Positions 7,539 to 15,338 of a stretch of 27,374 nucleotides of DNA are shown piece after piece. Within the stretch, counting starts at the first letter, position 1. Each line of letters begins with the position of its first letter. Source of the DNA: an uncultured Campylobacter sp. Lineage in GTDB: Bacteria; Campylobacterota; Campylobacteria; Campylobacterales; Campylobacteraceae. The translations under genes were made by a program, and so were the position numbers. The notes under the pieces were generated by a model. It did not search any database. It saw only the letters and a program-made list of their open reading frames with translations, and was not told where the DNA came from. The stretch is from assembly GCF_938045625.1 (NCBI RefSeq), contig NZ_CALIAV010000012.1, forward strand, positions 1 through 27,374. Direction: 5' to 3'.

Positions 7539-8042
7539 TTACGCTTGAGCCGCTAGTTTTTCGTATTCGGGGCTGGTTTCGCCCAGAACGAGTTTCGTAC
7601 CGTCTATCTTAAACGGCGGTATGTCTAGCGGTCGAGGAGGAGGGCCGAAGGTATTTACGCCGTCTGCGTTAAATTCGCCTCCGTGACAGGCGCAAACGAA
7701 AAGTTGCTTGCCCGGTTTCCACTCCGGGATACAGCCAAGATGCGTGCAAAGCCCGATCGCCACCATATATCTAGCACCTTCTACTACGATATCGCGCTTG
7801 TCGTTAGGCGCCATCGAAGCGTCTTTTTTTAGGATAAATATCGGCTTTTTACGCCACTCGATCTGGCGCATCTCGCCTTCTTTCATTGGGCTAAGATCTA
7901 CAGTCGTAAATCCGGCCGCCTTTACGCTAGGAAGCGGGTCCCAGGTCTTTTTAACGGCTACGAGAGTCGCTGCGCCGCCGACTGCGGCTACCGCGCCAAA
8001 CGCTAGACCGATAAAATCTCGTCTTTCTTGTTTTACGGACAT
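7539..8042 (-). CDS. petA: Ubiquinol-cytochrome c reductase, Rieske [2Fe-2S] subunit
   Basis: 167 residues. The N-terminus (ERRDFIG then a hydrophobic helix to about 30) is a Tat-type anchor, as is usual for Rieske proteins folded before export. Box I CTHLGC is at 99-104 and box II CACHGG at 117-122. C99, H101, C117 and H120 are the cluster ligands, and C104/C119 form the expected disulfide. A Pro-rich FGPPPRPLD loop follows. It is the first gene of petABC. The ATG at 8040-8042 is preceded by GAAAGGAAAGTA, with a TATAAT promoter just upstream. Confidence 0.95.
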   Translation of the reverse strand: MSVKQERRDFIGLAFGAVAAVGGAATLVAVKKTWDPLPSVKAAGFTTVDLSPMKEGEMRQIEWRKKPIFILKKDASMAPNDKRDIVVEGARYMVAIGLCTHLGCIPEWKPGKQLFVCACHGGEFNADGVNTFGPPPRPLDIPPFKIDGTKLVLGETSPEYEKLAAQA

Positions 8043-8078
8043 TACTTTCCTTTCAACGGTTTTTGAAGAATAATCGAG

Positions 8079-8084
8079 ATTATA
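8079..8084 (-). promoter_or_regulatory. petABC promoter, -10 element
   Basis: A perfect TATAAT is read on the minus strand (AAGAGTATAATC). The predicted start is near 8072 and the leader is about 30 nt. A 26-bp palindrome lies 33 bases further upstream. Confidence 0.6.
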
Positions 8085-8117
8085 CTCTTATGAAAATTAA
8101 ACTTTCATTTTTTCGGC

Positions 8118-8143
8118 AAATAGTTTAAATGTTTAAACTATTT
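8118..8143. promoter_or_regulatory. 26-bp perfect palindrome upstream of petABC, candidate operator
   Basis: AAATAGTTTAAA (8118-8129) and its exact reverse complement (8132-8143) are separated by only two bases. The centre lies about 58 bases upstream of the predicted petABC start, a typical position for an activator. The two-base spacing makes it a dimeric protein site rather than a terminator. It is not an FNR (TTGAT-N4-ATCAA) or CRP consensus. The regulator is unknown. Confidence 0.5.
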
Positions 8144-8381
8144 TTAAATCATTATTTACTATTTCGTATTTTAAGGCTTTCGGGAGTAAAATTTGAGTGT
8201 AAATTTGGTTTAGTCGGTTAAATTTGACGGCCTATAAACAGATGTAAATTTAAATTATATTTTAGTTTGCGCGTTTTACCCGCACCGCAAAATTTGACGC
8301 CGAGCGACTTTAAATTTACGCCGTCAAATTTGCCGTTTTTAGCGGGCAATGCTTGGTTAAATTTGATTAAAAGGAGAATAT

Positions 8382-8762
8382 ATGCGTATCGCTTCGATCG
8401 ATCACATCGTTTTAACGGTGGCAAATTTGCAACGGACGCTTGATTTTTACGTGCGCGTGCTGGGTATGCGCGAGGTTGATTTCGCAAACGGACGCAAAGC
8501 TCTGGCCTTTGGCTCGCAAAAGATAAATTTGCACGTAAAAGGCGAGGAGATTTTGCCAAATGCGCGAAACGCAAACATCGGAACGGCTGATATTTGCTTA
8601 CTTACCGATACGCCGCTTGAGCTAGTTTTAGAGGAGCTAGAGGCTGCTGGCATCGCCGTAGAGCAGGGCATCGTGCCGCGAACCGGCGCGCTTGGAGCGA
8701 TAAGCTCAATCTACGTGCGTGATCCGGACGGAAATTTGATAGAGATTAGTAGATACGTTTAA
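8382..8762 (+). CDS. VOC-family protein (glyoxalase/dioxygenase superfamily)
   Basis: 126 residues, the size of a single VOC subunit with two beta-alpha-beta-beta-beta modules. Module one begins SIDHIVLTVANLQRTLDFY with candidate metal ligand H8 and continues to INLHV (H51). Module two runs from about residue 64 and ends YVRDPDGNLIEIS, with the conserved C-terminal glutamate E121. The position that often carries the third ligand reads TADICLL, without His. The overall pattern resembles GLOD5-type proteins. Substrate cannot be predicted: isomerase, dioxygenase or resistance protein are all possible. Ribosome-binding site AAAAGGAG is 6 bases before ATG. It stands alone, converging on mnmG. Confidence 0.85.
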   Translation: MRIASIDHIVLTVANLQRTLDFYVRVLGMREVDFANGRKALAFGSQKINLHVKGEEILPNARNANIGTADICLLTDTPLELVLEELEAAGIAVEQGIVPRTGALGAISSIYVRDPDGNLIEISRYV

Positions 8763-8790
8763 ATTTGACGGGTTTATAAAAAGGCGGAGC

Positions 8791-8814
8791 GTTAAATTTA
8801 ACCTCAAATTTAAC
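8791..8814. repeat. Inverted repeat between convergent genes
   Basis: GTTAAATTT (8791-8799) and AAATTTAAC (8806-8814) with a 6-nt loop lie between the VOC gene and mnmG ends. The stem is AT-rich and has no adjoining U tract on either strand. It may act as a weak bidirectional 3'-end structure. Confidence 0.35.
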
Positions 8815-8844
8815 ACCCATCCTTTTAAATAGCCTTATTTTCGC

Positions 8845-10710
8845 TTACTGCGACCCCCTTGCGTTCATCTTTATATAGATGTGCAAAATATCTATCGCCG
8901 CAGGCGTCACGCCGCTGATCTCGCTAGCCGCAAAGAGCGTCGGCGGGGCAAATCTCTCGAGCTTTTCGACCACTTCGTTGCTAAGCCCGCTGATACCGCG
9001 GAAGCTAAAGCCCTCGGGGATTTTCACGCTCATCATATCTTTCATGCGGTCGATCTGCTTTTTTTGCTCGGCGATGTAGTGTTGGTATTTGGCTTCGGTT
9101 AAAATTTGCTCCAAGCTAGCTTCGTCGAGCGCCTCGAAAAACGGATCTAGCTTGCGCAGCTTTTCGCCCGTGAAGCTTTTTCTAGCGACGATTTTTTGCA
9201 GGGTCAAATTTTGGCTGATTATCTCCTCGTCAAGGCTAGCTAAAAGCTCCAAATTTCGCTTTGTCGGCGTGATCTCGGTGCCGTTTAGCAGCTCTAGCCC
9301 GCGAGTCAAATTTGACCTTATGGCTTCTATTTTCTCAAACGTCGCCTCGTCTAGCAAGCCAAGCTCGCGGCTGTATCCTCCTAGGCGCAGCACGGCGTTA
9401 TCCTCGCGCAAAAGCAGCCTATACTCGGCGCGCGAGGTAAACATGCGGTAGGGCTCCTTTGTACCTTTGGTCACGAGATCGTCGATGAGAACGCCGATAT
9501 AGGCCTCATCTCGGCGCAGGATGAACGGCTCTTTGCCGTCAAGCGCAAGCGCTGCGTTTATGCCGGCCATCAGACCCTGCGCGCCAGCTTCCTCGTAGCC
9601 CGTCGTGCCGTTTATTTGGCCTGCGAGATAGAGTCCGCGCGCCTTTTTGGTCTCTAGCGTGTGCTTTAGCTCGGTAGGCTGGACGTAGTCATACTCGATC
9701 GCGTAGCCGTGGCGCACGATGCGAGCGTTTTCAAAGCCTCTGACCGAGCGTAGCATCGCGACCTGCACTTCATACGGCAAGCTCGTAGAAAAGCCGTTGA
9801 TATAGTACTCCGTGGCCTCTAGCGTCTGCGGCTCGACGAAAAGATGATGTCTGTCGCGGTCGCCGAATCTATTTATCTTATCCTCGATACTCGGGCAATA
9901 GCGCGGACCCACGCCCTCTATCTGGCCCGTAAATAGCGGCGCTTTGTCGAAATTTGAGCGTATGATGTCGTGCGTAGTCTCGTTCGTGTAGGCGATATAG
10001 CAGGGCAGCTGCGTAGGCGCAAAGTCCCGCGTGCGGAAGCTAAATGGGCTTGGATCCTCGTCGCCGCCTTGGATCTCAAGCACGCTAAAGTCGATACTTT
10101 TAGCGTCCACGCGCGGGCAGGTGCCGGTCTTTAGCCGGCCGACCTCTAGACCTAGTTCGCGCAGGCTATCGCTTAGATTTTTAGCACTTAGTTCGCCCAC
10201 GCGGCCGGCTTCTAGTTTGTTAAATCCGACGTGGATTAGCCCGTTTAAAAACGTACCCGTCGTGATGATGAGTTTGCTGGTTTTATATTCGTTGCCTAGG
10301 TGGGTTTTTACGCCCGTGATTTCGCCGTTTTGGCTTAAAATTTGCGTTGCGATCTCTTGGCTGATTTCAAGATTTGGCGTATTTAGCAGTAAATTTCGCA
10401 TATAGACGCGGTAGCGGTCCATATCGATCTGAGCGCGGCTACCCCGCACAGCTGGGCCCTTGCTCTCGTTTAGCACGCGAAACTGTATGCCCACGACATC
10501 GGTCGTTAGCCCCATCTGCCCGCCTAGAGCGTCGATCTCTTTTACGAGGTGGCCTTTTGCCAGGCCCCCTATTGCGGGGTTGCAGCTGGCTGCGCCGATC
10601 TGCTCGGCTAGGATGGTGATTAGCAGCGTTTTTTTGCCCATTCTTGCGGCGGCGAGGCTGGCTTCGATGCCTGCGTGACCGCCTCCGACTACGATAATAT
10701 CATAGTTCAT
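8845..10710 (-). CDS. mnmG: tRNA uridine-5-carboxymethylaminomethyl modification enzyme, FAD subunit
   Basis: 621 residues from the ATG at 10710; the E. coli protein has about 629. With MnmE it installs the (carboxymethyl)aminomethyl group on U34 of certain tRNAs, using FAD and methylene-tetrahydrofolate. The N-terminus NYDIIVVGGGHAGIEAS carries the dinucleotide-binding GGGHAG loop (about 8-13). The family block CNPAIGGLAKGHLVKEIDAL follows. GYEEAGAQGLMAGINAAL is the second FAD motif, and the C-terminal MnmE/tRNA-binding helical domain is complete. A TTG two codons upstream is in frame, but the ATG gives the family's usual N-terminus. AAGGA lies 10 bases before the ATG. It is probably a single-gene unit. 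Confidence 0.95.
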   Translation of the reverse strand: MNYDIIVVGGGHAGIEASLAAARMGKKTLLITILAEQIGAASCNPAIGGLAKGHLVKEIDALGGQMGLTTDVVGIQFRVLNESKGPAVRGSRAQIDMDRYRVYMRNLLLNTPNLEISQEIATQILSQNGEITGVKTHLGNEYKTSKLIITTGTFLNGLIHVGFNKLEAGRVGELSAKNLSDSLRELGLEVGRLKTGTCPRVDAKSIDFSVLEIQGGDEDPSPFSFRTRDFAPTQLPCYIAYTNETTHDIIRSNFDKAPLFTGQIEGVGPRYCPSIEDKINRFGDRDRHHLFVEPQTLEATEYYINGFSTSLPYEVQVAMLRSVRGFENARIVRHGYAIEYDYVQPTELKHTLETKKARGLYLAGQINGTTGYEEAGAQGLMAGINAALALDGKEPFILRRDEAYIGVLIDDLVTKGTKEPYRMFTSRAEYRLLLREDNAVLRLGGYSRELGLLDEATFEKIEAIRSNLTRGLELLNGTEITPTKRNLELLASLDEEIISQNLTLQKIVARKSFTGEKLRKLDPFFEALDEASLEQILTEAKYQHYIAEQKKQIDRMKDMMSVKIPEGFSFRGISGLSNEVVEKLERFAPPTLFAASEISGVTPAAIDILHIYIKMNARGSQ

Positions 10711-10741
10711 ATTCAAATTTTCCTTGTCCTTAAAATTCGCG

Positions 10742-10747
10742 ATTTTA
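10742..10747 (-). promoter_or_regulatory. Candidate mnmG -10 element
   Basis: TAAAAT is read on the minus strand in the context TTTGATAAAATCG, about 32 bases upstream of the ATG. The implied leader is about 25 nt. Confidence 0.4.
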
Positions 10748-10916
10748 TCAAAAAACAGATAAAATATACAAAATTTAAGGAAAGACGGCGAGGAAAATTA
10801 TCTTAAATTTGACGTTTTTTTGAGCCGGTGCACGTAGTTTGGCGATTTGGCTTAAATTTATTTATAGTAATTTTCGTAGAGTATTTTTGAGAGATCGGGC
10901 GGAAATTTAACCGTGC

Positions 10917-11336
10917 TCAAATTTCCCTCGCGATCTTGTTCATCTTGGCAAAAATTTCCGCTCGCTCGCCGTCTTTTAGATTGCCCATCTCTAGCTTCGT
11001 CATCATCTGCATAAAATCAAATTTCTTAAACATTTTTGCGGCTTCTTTGGCTTCGCGCTCTAGTTTGGCGTAGATTTGTGCTTCGTTTTCGTCGCGAGCT
11101 AAATTTCGTAAAAACGAGCCGGCCTCGTCGCCGTAAAATTTATCCGCGCCGATTTTGTCTGCCGCGTCGCTTAAATTTGCATTTTCGTTAAATTTATCTA
11201 GCATCTGGGCAAAATCCGTCAAATTTGCCGCCGCAAGCGTAGAGCTGGCTAAAAATTTATCGCCCTTTTGGCTTTGACCGACTCGGTTTGCCAAGGTCTT
11301 TAAAATCTCGTTTGAGGCACCGTTTTTGATCTGCAT
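10917..11336 (-). CDS. Small helical protein of unknown function, probable sigma-54 (RpoN) regulon member
   Basis: 139 residues from the ATG at 11336 (MQIKNGASNEILKTLANRVG at the N-terminus). It is mostly amphipathic helix, rich in Ala, Lys, Glu and Asn, with no signal peptide or membrane helix, and no cysteine. I do not recognise the family. The ATG at 11336 is preferred over one further upstream (11390) because AAAAAGGATAAAA directly precedes it. A sigma-54 promoter at 11371-11386 would also place the transcript start near 11360, inside the longer frame. RpoN in Campylobacter mainly drives mid-class flagellar genes, so a flagellar or co-regulated role is the best inference. Confidence 0.65.
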   Translation of the reverse strand: MQIKNGASNEILKTLANRVGQSQKGDKFLASSTLAAANLTDFAQMLDKFNENANLSDAADKIGADKFYGDEAGSFLRNLARDENEAQIYAKLEREAKEAAKMFKKFDFMQMMTKLEMGNLKDGERAEIFAKMNKIAREI

Positions 11337-11370
11337 TTTTATCCTTTTTATATTACTAACGGCGAGTTCT

Positions 11371-11386
11371 AGCAAAAAGTATTCCG
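11371..11386 (-). promoter_or_regulatory. Sigma-54 (-24/-12) promoter
   Basis: Minus strand reads CGGAATACTTTTTGCT. The -24 GG (11385-11384) and -12 GC (11373-11372) are separated by exactly 10 bases. The TTTTTGCT block fits the Campylobacter RpoN consensus (about TTGGAAC-n4-TTGCTT). The predicted start is near 11360 with a leader of about 25 nt containing the AAGGA ribosome-binding site. Confidence 0.65.
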
Positions 11387-11443
11387 TCAAATTTGAAACG
11401 ACGAGATTAAATTTTGGCTTAAGCTTTCTGAAGCATTATAGGA

Positions 11444-11469
11444 CTAAAACACTCTTTTTAGTGTATTAG
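11444..11469. repeat. Inverted repeat between divergent promoters
   Basis: The arms 11444-11453 and 11460-11469 form a 10-bp stem with one mismatch and a 6-nt T-rich loop (core ACACT...AGTGT). It lies in the shared upstream region of the sigma-54 gene and the hyf operon. A TATAAT on the minus strand (11435-11440) abuts it. It could be an operator. Confidence 0.35.
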
Positions 11470-11591
11470 ATGGTCTATGCGTAATATTTTTATCTTCGTG
11501 TAAGTTTAAAAAAGTCCCTATTTTACCGTAAATTTAAAGATAAGCTTAAAAATAAATAATTCATAAAAATTAATCTAAAAAATACAAAATT

Positions 11592-11607
11592 CGTCAGCCA
11601 AATGACG
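11592..11607. promoter_or_regulatory. CRP/FNR-geometry inverted repeat at the hyf promoter
   Basis: CGTCA (11592-11596), a 6-base spacer GCCAAA, then TGACG (11603-11607). The 5-6-5 geometry is that of CRP/FNR-family sites. Its centre (11599.5) lies at -41.5 from the start predicted by the -10 at 11629-11634, the class II activator position. The half-site differs from both TGTGA and TTGAT. A Crp/Fnr-family regulator is encoded at 22506-23144, past the end of this operon. Confidence 0.45.
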
Positions 11608-11628
11608 GAAATAAATTTCTAAAAGTAA

Positions 11629-11634
11629 TACAAT
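11629..11634 (+). promoter_or_regulatory. hyf operon -10 element
   Basis: TACAAT in AAAGTAATACAATTAGC. The predicted start is near 11641 and the leader is about 49 nt, ending in AAAGGAGAATTT before the hyfA ATG. I found no -24/-12 sigma-54 element here, unlike the FhlA-controlled E. coli hyc/hyf promoters. Confidence 0.5.
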
Positions 11635-11689
11635 TAGCTCAAGATTTAAGAGAAATCAAGAATCGTAAAACAAGTAGAAAGGAGAATTT

Positions 11690-12436
11690 ATGAAACAACA
11701 TAAATTTGTGATCGCCGATTACAAACGTTGTATCGGTTGCGCTACTTGCATGGCGGCATGTTTCCGTAGCGCCTATGAGCGCGGCAAGCTCTCAAAGGCT
11801 AGGCTAACTGTATTGCGCCAGGCAAAGGGCGTCATGCCGACGCAGTGTCGTCAGTGCGATGACGGTCCTTGCGCGAACGTGTGCCCTACCGGGGCGCTAA
11901 GGTTTGACGACAACTACATCGAGCTTCACGAAGAGATTTGTATAGGCTGCAAACTCTGCACTATTGCTTGCCCTTACGGCGCGATAAGCTCGAGCGCCGA
12001 GCTCATGCCGTCGGTTAACTACGCGGTAGAGCCGAAGTACTACCTCGAAATCGAGAGCCAGGCGGGCGCGAAAAACACCGCGATAAAGTGCGATATGTGC
12101 TTTGGACGCGAAAACGGCCCTGCGTGCGTCGAGGTTTGTCCTACCAGCGCCATCATCATGGTCGATCCTTTGCACAGCCATCACAAGCTTGGCAACAAGA
12201 TCGAGCAAGAGGCCGCTCAGGCTTTCGTCGATAAAATTTTACGCGGAAGCGGAAATTTAAAAGAGCCTCACGTTTTAGCCGATATCGGCGCTCAGGACGT
12301 GGACGGCGAGGGCGACGTCATCGTCATCAAGGAGCTTGACAAAACTCCTAGCGAGCAGGCAATAGAGCAAGCGGCGTCAAATTCGCGCGCTATGAACGAC
12401 GAAAATAGCGGCGCAAAAGGGGGTGCGAGATGGTAG
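11690..12436 (+). CDS. hyfA: Hydrogenase-4 subunit A, four-cluster ferredoxin-type protein
   Basis: 248 residues, HyfA/HycB family. It is the electron-transfer subunit linking a formate dehydrogenase (or another donor) to the hydrogenase module. Sixteen cysteines in four groups would bind four [4Fe-4S] clusters: C14/17/20/24, C53/56/61/65, C84/87/90/94 and C134/137/146/150. The E. coli counterparts are about 200 residues, so the tail after about 195 is an extension. It is acidic (ADIGAQDVDGEGDV) and low in predicted structure. First gene of the operon; good ribosome-binding site AAAGGAGAATTT. It overlaps hyfB by 7 bases. Confidence 0.9.
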   Translation: MKQHKFVIADYKRCIGCATCMAACFRSAYERGKLSKARLTVLRQAKGVMPTQCRQCDDGPCANVCPTGALRFDDNYIELHEEICIGCKLCTIACPYGAISSSAELMPSVNYAVEPKYYLEIESQAGAKNTAIKCDMCFGRENGPACVEVCPTSAIIMVDPLHSHHKLGNKIEQEAAQAFVDKILRGSGNLKEPHVLADIGAQDVDGEGDVIVIKELDKTPSEQAIEQAASNSRAMNDENSGAKGGARW

Positions 12437-14397
12437 GCGTGTATCTGCTTTTCTTAGTTAGCGCCGCCGTTAGCATCCTGCTCTACGGCGCTCAAAAATC
12501 AGCCGTCAAAATCGGTTTTGGACTAAGCGCGATCAGCTGTTTTTACGCGCTTTGCTACTTCGTGGCCAATATGGGCGTCACCCAAGGCTTCGCTCTAGGC
12601 GGAGACTTTTTATACGCGCCTAAATTTGAGCTAACTCCGCTTGGAAATTTCTTTAGCTTCGTAGTCGTCTTTATCGGCTTTGCCAGCAGCGTCTACGGTA
12701 TGAGCTACGCGGAGGAATACATAAAAAAAGCAAGCGTAGGCGTTTTTGCCTGTTTGTTTAACCTTTTCATCCTTTCGATGCTTCTAGTTATCAGCGCAAA
12801 TAACGTATTTTGCTTCATCATTTTGTGGGAGCTTATGACGCTTATCTCGTCTTTCCTTATCCTCGTAAACGACGGCAAAGGCACGCTAAAAGCGGTGATG
12901 GTGTATCTTGGCATAGCTCAAGTCGGCGCATTTTGTATCACTTGCGGACTGCTAATAATGGCTCACTACGCCGGCAGCGCCGAATTTAGCAAATTTGCCC
13001 ACCTAAATATGCCGACTGCGGCTAGCGTCGTCGTGTTTATACTATTTTTGGTCGGTTTTGGCAGCAAGGCGGGTATGTGGCCGTTTCACGTATGGCTACC
13101 GATGGCTCACCCGGCCGCTCCTTCAAACGTCTCTGCTTTAATGAGCGGCGTAATGATAAAGGTTGCGCTATTTACTCTAGTTAAATTTACGCTTTTCTTG
13201 CCTTTAAGCATTTACTTTGGCTTGACGGTTTTGATTTTGGGTGCCGCTAGCTCGCTTTTTGGCGTTCTTTATGCTCTTTGTCAGCACGACTACAAAGCGC
13301 TTCTTGCCTATCACTCTGTCGAAAACATCGGCATCATCTTGCTCGGTCTTGGCACCGGCCTATACGGTCTAGCCGCCGGAAATATGACGCTTGCCGCGAT
13401 CGGATTTTTAGCTGGATGCTACCACGTGGTTAACCACGCGATATTTAAAGGACTTTTGTTTCTTTGCGCGGGTTCGGTTTTGCACGCTACGCACACTCGC
13501 GATATGGACGTGCTAGGCGGCTTAGCTAAAAAGATGCCTTGGACGTCTGTGGGTATGTTTATCGGTATCATGGGTATCGCAGCGCTTCCTCCGGTTAACG
13601 GCTTCGTATCAGAGTGGTTTACATATCAAGGCATGCTTCAAGGCGCGCTAGAGCAGGGCATCTTTACTAGATACGCATTTACGCTTTCAGTCGTCGCGCT
13701 AGCGCTTACGGGCGTGTTAGTCGGCATGCACCTTAAGCTTTATGCCGTAATCTTTGCGGGAACTCCAAGAGATCAGAAAATTTGGGAAAACGCCAAAGAA
13801 AGCCCGGTATTTATGGTGCTTGGCATGATCGTGCTAATGATCGGCTGTATAGGCTTTGGTATAGGAGCTAACGTAGTCGTCGGCTACATCCAAACGGCCG
13901 TAAATTCCATAGGCGGCGCAGGCGGTTACGTAGCTAGCCACGGTATAAATTTAACCTCAAATTTAGGCAGCGTCGTTTCAACTCCGCTTATAGCCATCAT
14001 CTTATGTTCTACTATGGTTTTGCCTTTTGCGATTTTGGCCGTGATGAAAGCAAACCGCGAGAAACCTCGCGAGACCGATCCTTGGGCTTGCGGATTTAAG
14101 TACAGCTCTCGCATGCAAATGACGGGCGGCCCTTTTACGGGCGATCTAAGACGCATAATGAACTGGCTGTTTAAAGGCGAGAGAAAAGTCGTGACTAAAG
14201 GCTATTTTAACCCGGTTGAGTATCACAACCATCCAAAAGATATCTGGTGGGGACTATTTTACGAGCCGGTGATTAAATTTACCGAAAAGGTCGCCGATAA
14301 AATAGGCATAATGCAAAGCGGCTACACCAACGTTTACGCGCTATATATCCTTGTATATCTTTGCGCGATACTAGCGGTTAGCTACTTTTTGATATAG
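12430..14397 (+). CDS. hyfB: Hydrogenase-4 membrane subunit B (MrpD/NuoL-like antiporter subunit)
   Basis: 655 residues, polytopic. It belongs to the proton-channel-like family shared with complex I NuoL/M/N and Mrp antiporters. The key charged residues of that family are present: E134 in ILWELMTL, K213 in GFGSKAG, and K244 in the SALMSGVMIK helix. HSVENIG and a VVNHAIFKGLLFLCAGSV helix follow. The length agrees with HyfB/HycC. The C-terminal soluble stretch containing ETDPWACGFKYSSRMQ is the typical HycC/HyfB tail. It should sit in the inner membrane as part of the ion-translocating arm. Confidence 0.93.
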   Translation: MVGVYLLFLVSAAVSILLYGAQKSAVKIGFGLSAISCFYALCYFVANMGVTQGFALGGDFLYAPKFELTPLGNFFSFVVVFIGFASSVYGMSYAEEYIKKASVGVFACLFNLFILSMLLVISANNVFCFIILWELMTLISSFLILVNDGKGTLKAVMVYLGIAQVGAFCITCGLLIMAHYAGSAEFSKFAHLNMPTAASVVVFILFLVGFGSKAGMWPFHVWLPMAHPAAPSNVSALMSGVMIKVALFTLVKFTLFLPLSIYFGLTVLILGAASSLFGVLYALCQHDYKALLAYHSVENIGIILLGLGTGLYGLAAGNMTLAAIGFLAGCYHVVNHAIFKGLLFLCAGSVLHATHTRDMDVLGGLAKKMPWTSVGMFIGIMGIAALPPVNGFVSEWFTYQGMLQGALEQGIFTRYAFTLSVVALALTGVLVGMHLKLYAVIFAGTPRDQKIWENAKESPVFMVLGMIVLMIGCIGFGIGANVVVGYIQTAVNSIGGAGGYVASHGINLTSNLGSVVSTPLIAIILCSTMVLPFAILAVMKANREKPRETDPWACGFKYSSRMQMTGGPFTGDLRRIMNWLFKGERKVVTKGYFNPVEYHNHPKDIWWGLFYEPVIKFTEKVADKIGIMQSGYTNVYALYILVYLCAILAVSYFLI

Positions 14398-14407
14398 GGG
14401 GCGTGAG

Positions 14408-15337
14408 ATGGAAATTTTACAGACTATACTTTTGATGATATTTCAAGTAGTCGTCATCATCTTGGTTGCGCCCTTGTTTGACGGTATGGCCAGAAAACTA
14501 AGAGCCAAACTACAATCAAAACAAGGTAGCGATTTCTTCCAGACGTATCGCGACATCATAAAGCTATTTAGACGCGGTAGAACCGTGCCTGCTTGCTCTC
14601 ACTGGGTATTTAGGCAGGCTCCGTTTTTCTTGTTTGCTACTTCGGCGGCGATACTAGCGGCTATTCCTATTACTTATAGTAAAAGCACGATTTTTGGAGC
14701 ATACTCCGATATTTTCGTGATTCTTTACCTAGGCGCACTTTTGAGATTCGTATTCGGCGCTGCGTCTATGGATAGCGGCAACCCGTTTGCGGCTACCGGC
14801 GGCGGACGCGAGCAGATGCTAGCCGTCTACGTAGAGCCTGTTATGATAATGTGCCTAATCGTCGTTATGCTTGCAGCCGGAACGTCAAATTTAGTAGAAA
14901 TCCAATCAATGGTAAAAAGCGGACAGATCGGATATCAGATCCCAAGCTTTGCGGTTGCTTCGATCGCGTTTTTGTGGTGCATATACGTTGAAACCGGCAG
15001 AAAGCCTTTTGACCTCGCAGAAGCCGAGCAAGAGTTGCAAGAAGGCTTGCTAGGCGAATACGCCGGCTCTGACCTAGGCCTAGTTCAAGCTTCGCTTATC
15101 TTAAAACAATTTGCGATGATCGGGCTTTTCCTTTCGATTTTCGAGCCGTGGAATTTTAGCAATCCTTTCCTTGCCGTTATAATTTTCGTTTTAAAGGCGG
15201 GAGTGTTTTACGTAGCGGCCGTGTTTATAGATAACTTCGGACCTAGGTTCCAGATGACTTCGTCCTTGCGTAAAAACGCGGTAGCCGCTCTAGCCATATC
15301 TTTCGTGGCTTTGACGCTTTACGTCGTGGGGGTGTGA
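14408..15337 (+). CDS. hyfC: Hydrogenase-4 membrane subunit C (NuoH-like)
   Basis: 309 residues with about eight hydrophobic helices, HycD/HyfC family. It is the membrane anchor that joins the peripheral hydrogenase arm to the antiporter subunits. A conserved cytoplasmic block SDFFQTYRDIIKLFRRG (about 41-58) and the acidic loop PFDLAEAEQELQEGLLGEY (about 202-220) match the loops that contact the large subunit in complex I-like enzymes. It is 10 bases after hyfB and 1 base before hyfE. Confidence 0.93.
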   Translation: MEILQTILLMIFQVVVIILVAPLFDGMARKLRAKLQSKQGSDFFQTYRDIIKLFRRGRTVPACSHWVFRQAPFFLFATSAAILAAIPITYSKSTIFGAYSDIFVILYLGALLRFVFGAASMDSGNPFAATGGGREQMLAVYVEPVMIMCLIVVMLAAGTSNLVEIQSMVKSGQIGYQIPSFAVASIAFLWCIYVETGRKPFDLAEAEQELQEGLLGEYAGSDLGLVQASLILKQFAMIGLFLSIFEPWNFSNPFLAVIIFVLKAGVFYVAAVFIDNFGPRFQMTSSLRKNAVAALAISFVALTLYVVGV

Positions 15338-15338
15338 G

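Noticed and set aside
8218..8574. Minus-strand frame of 118 codons over the VOC gene start
   Set aside because: Antisense shadow of the well-supported VOC gene, Arg/Ala-rich composition, no ribosome-binding site.
11435..11440. TATAAT on the minus strand upstream of the 139-residue protein gene
   Set aside because: Not taken as the main promoter because the sigma-54 element lies closer and at ideal spacing, though a second sigma-70 start there remains possible.
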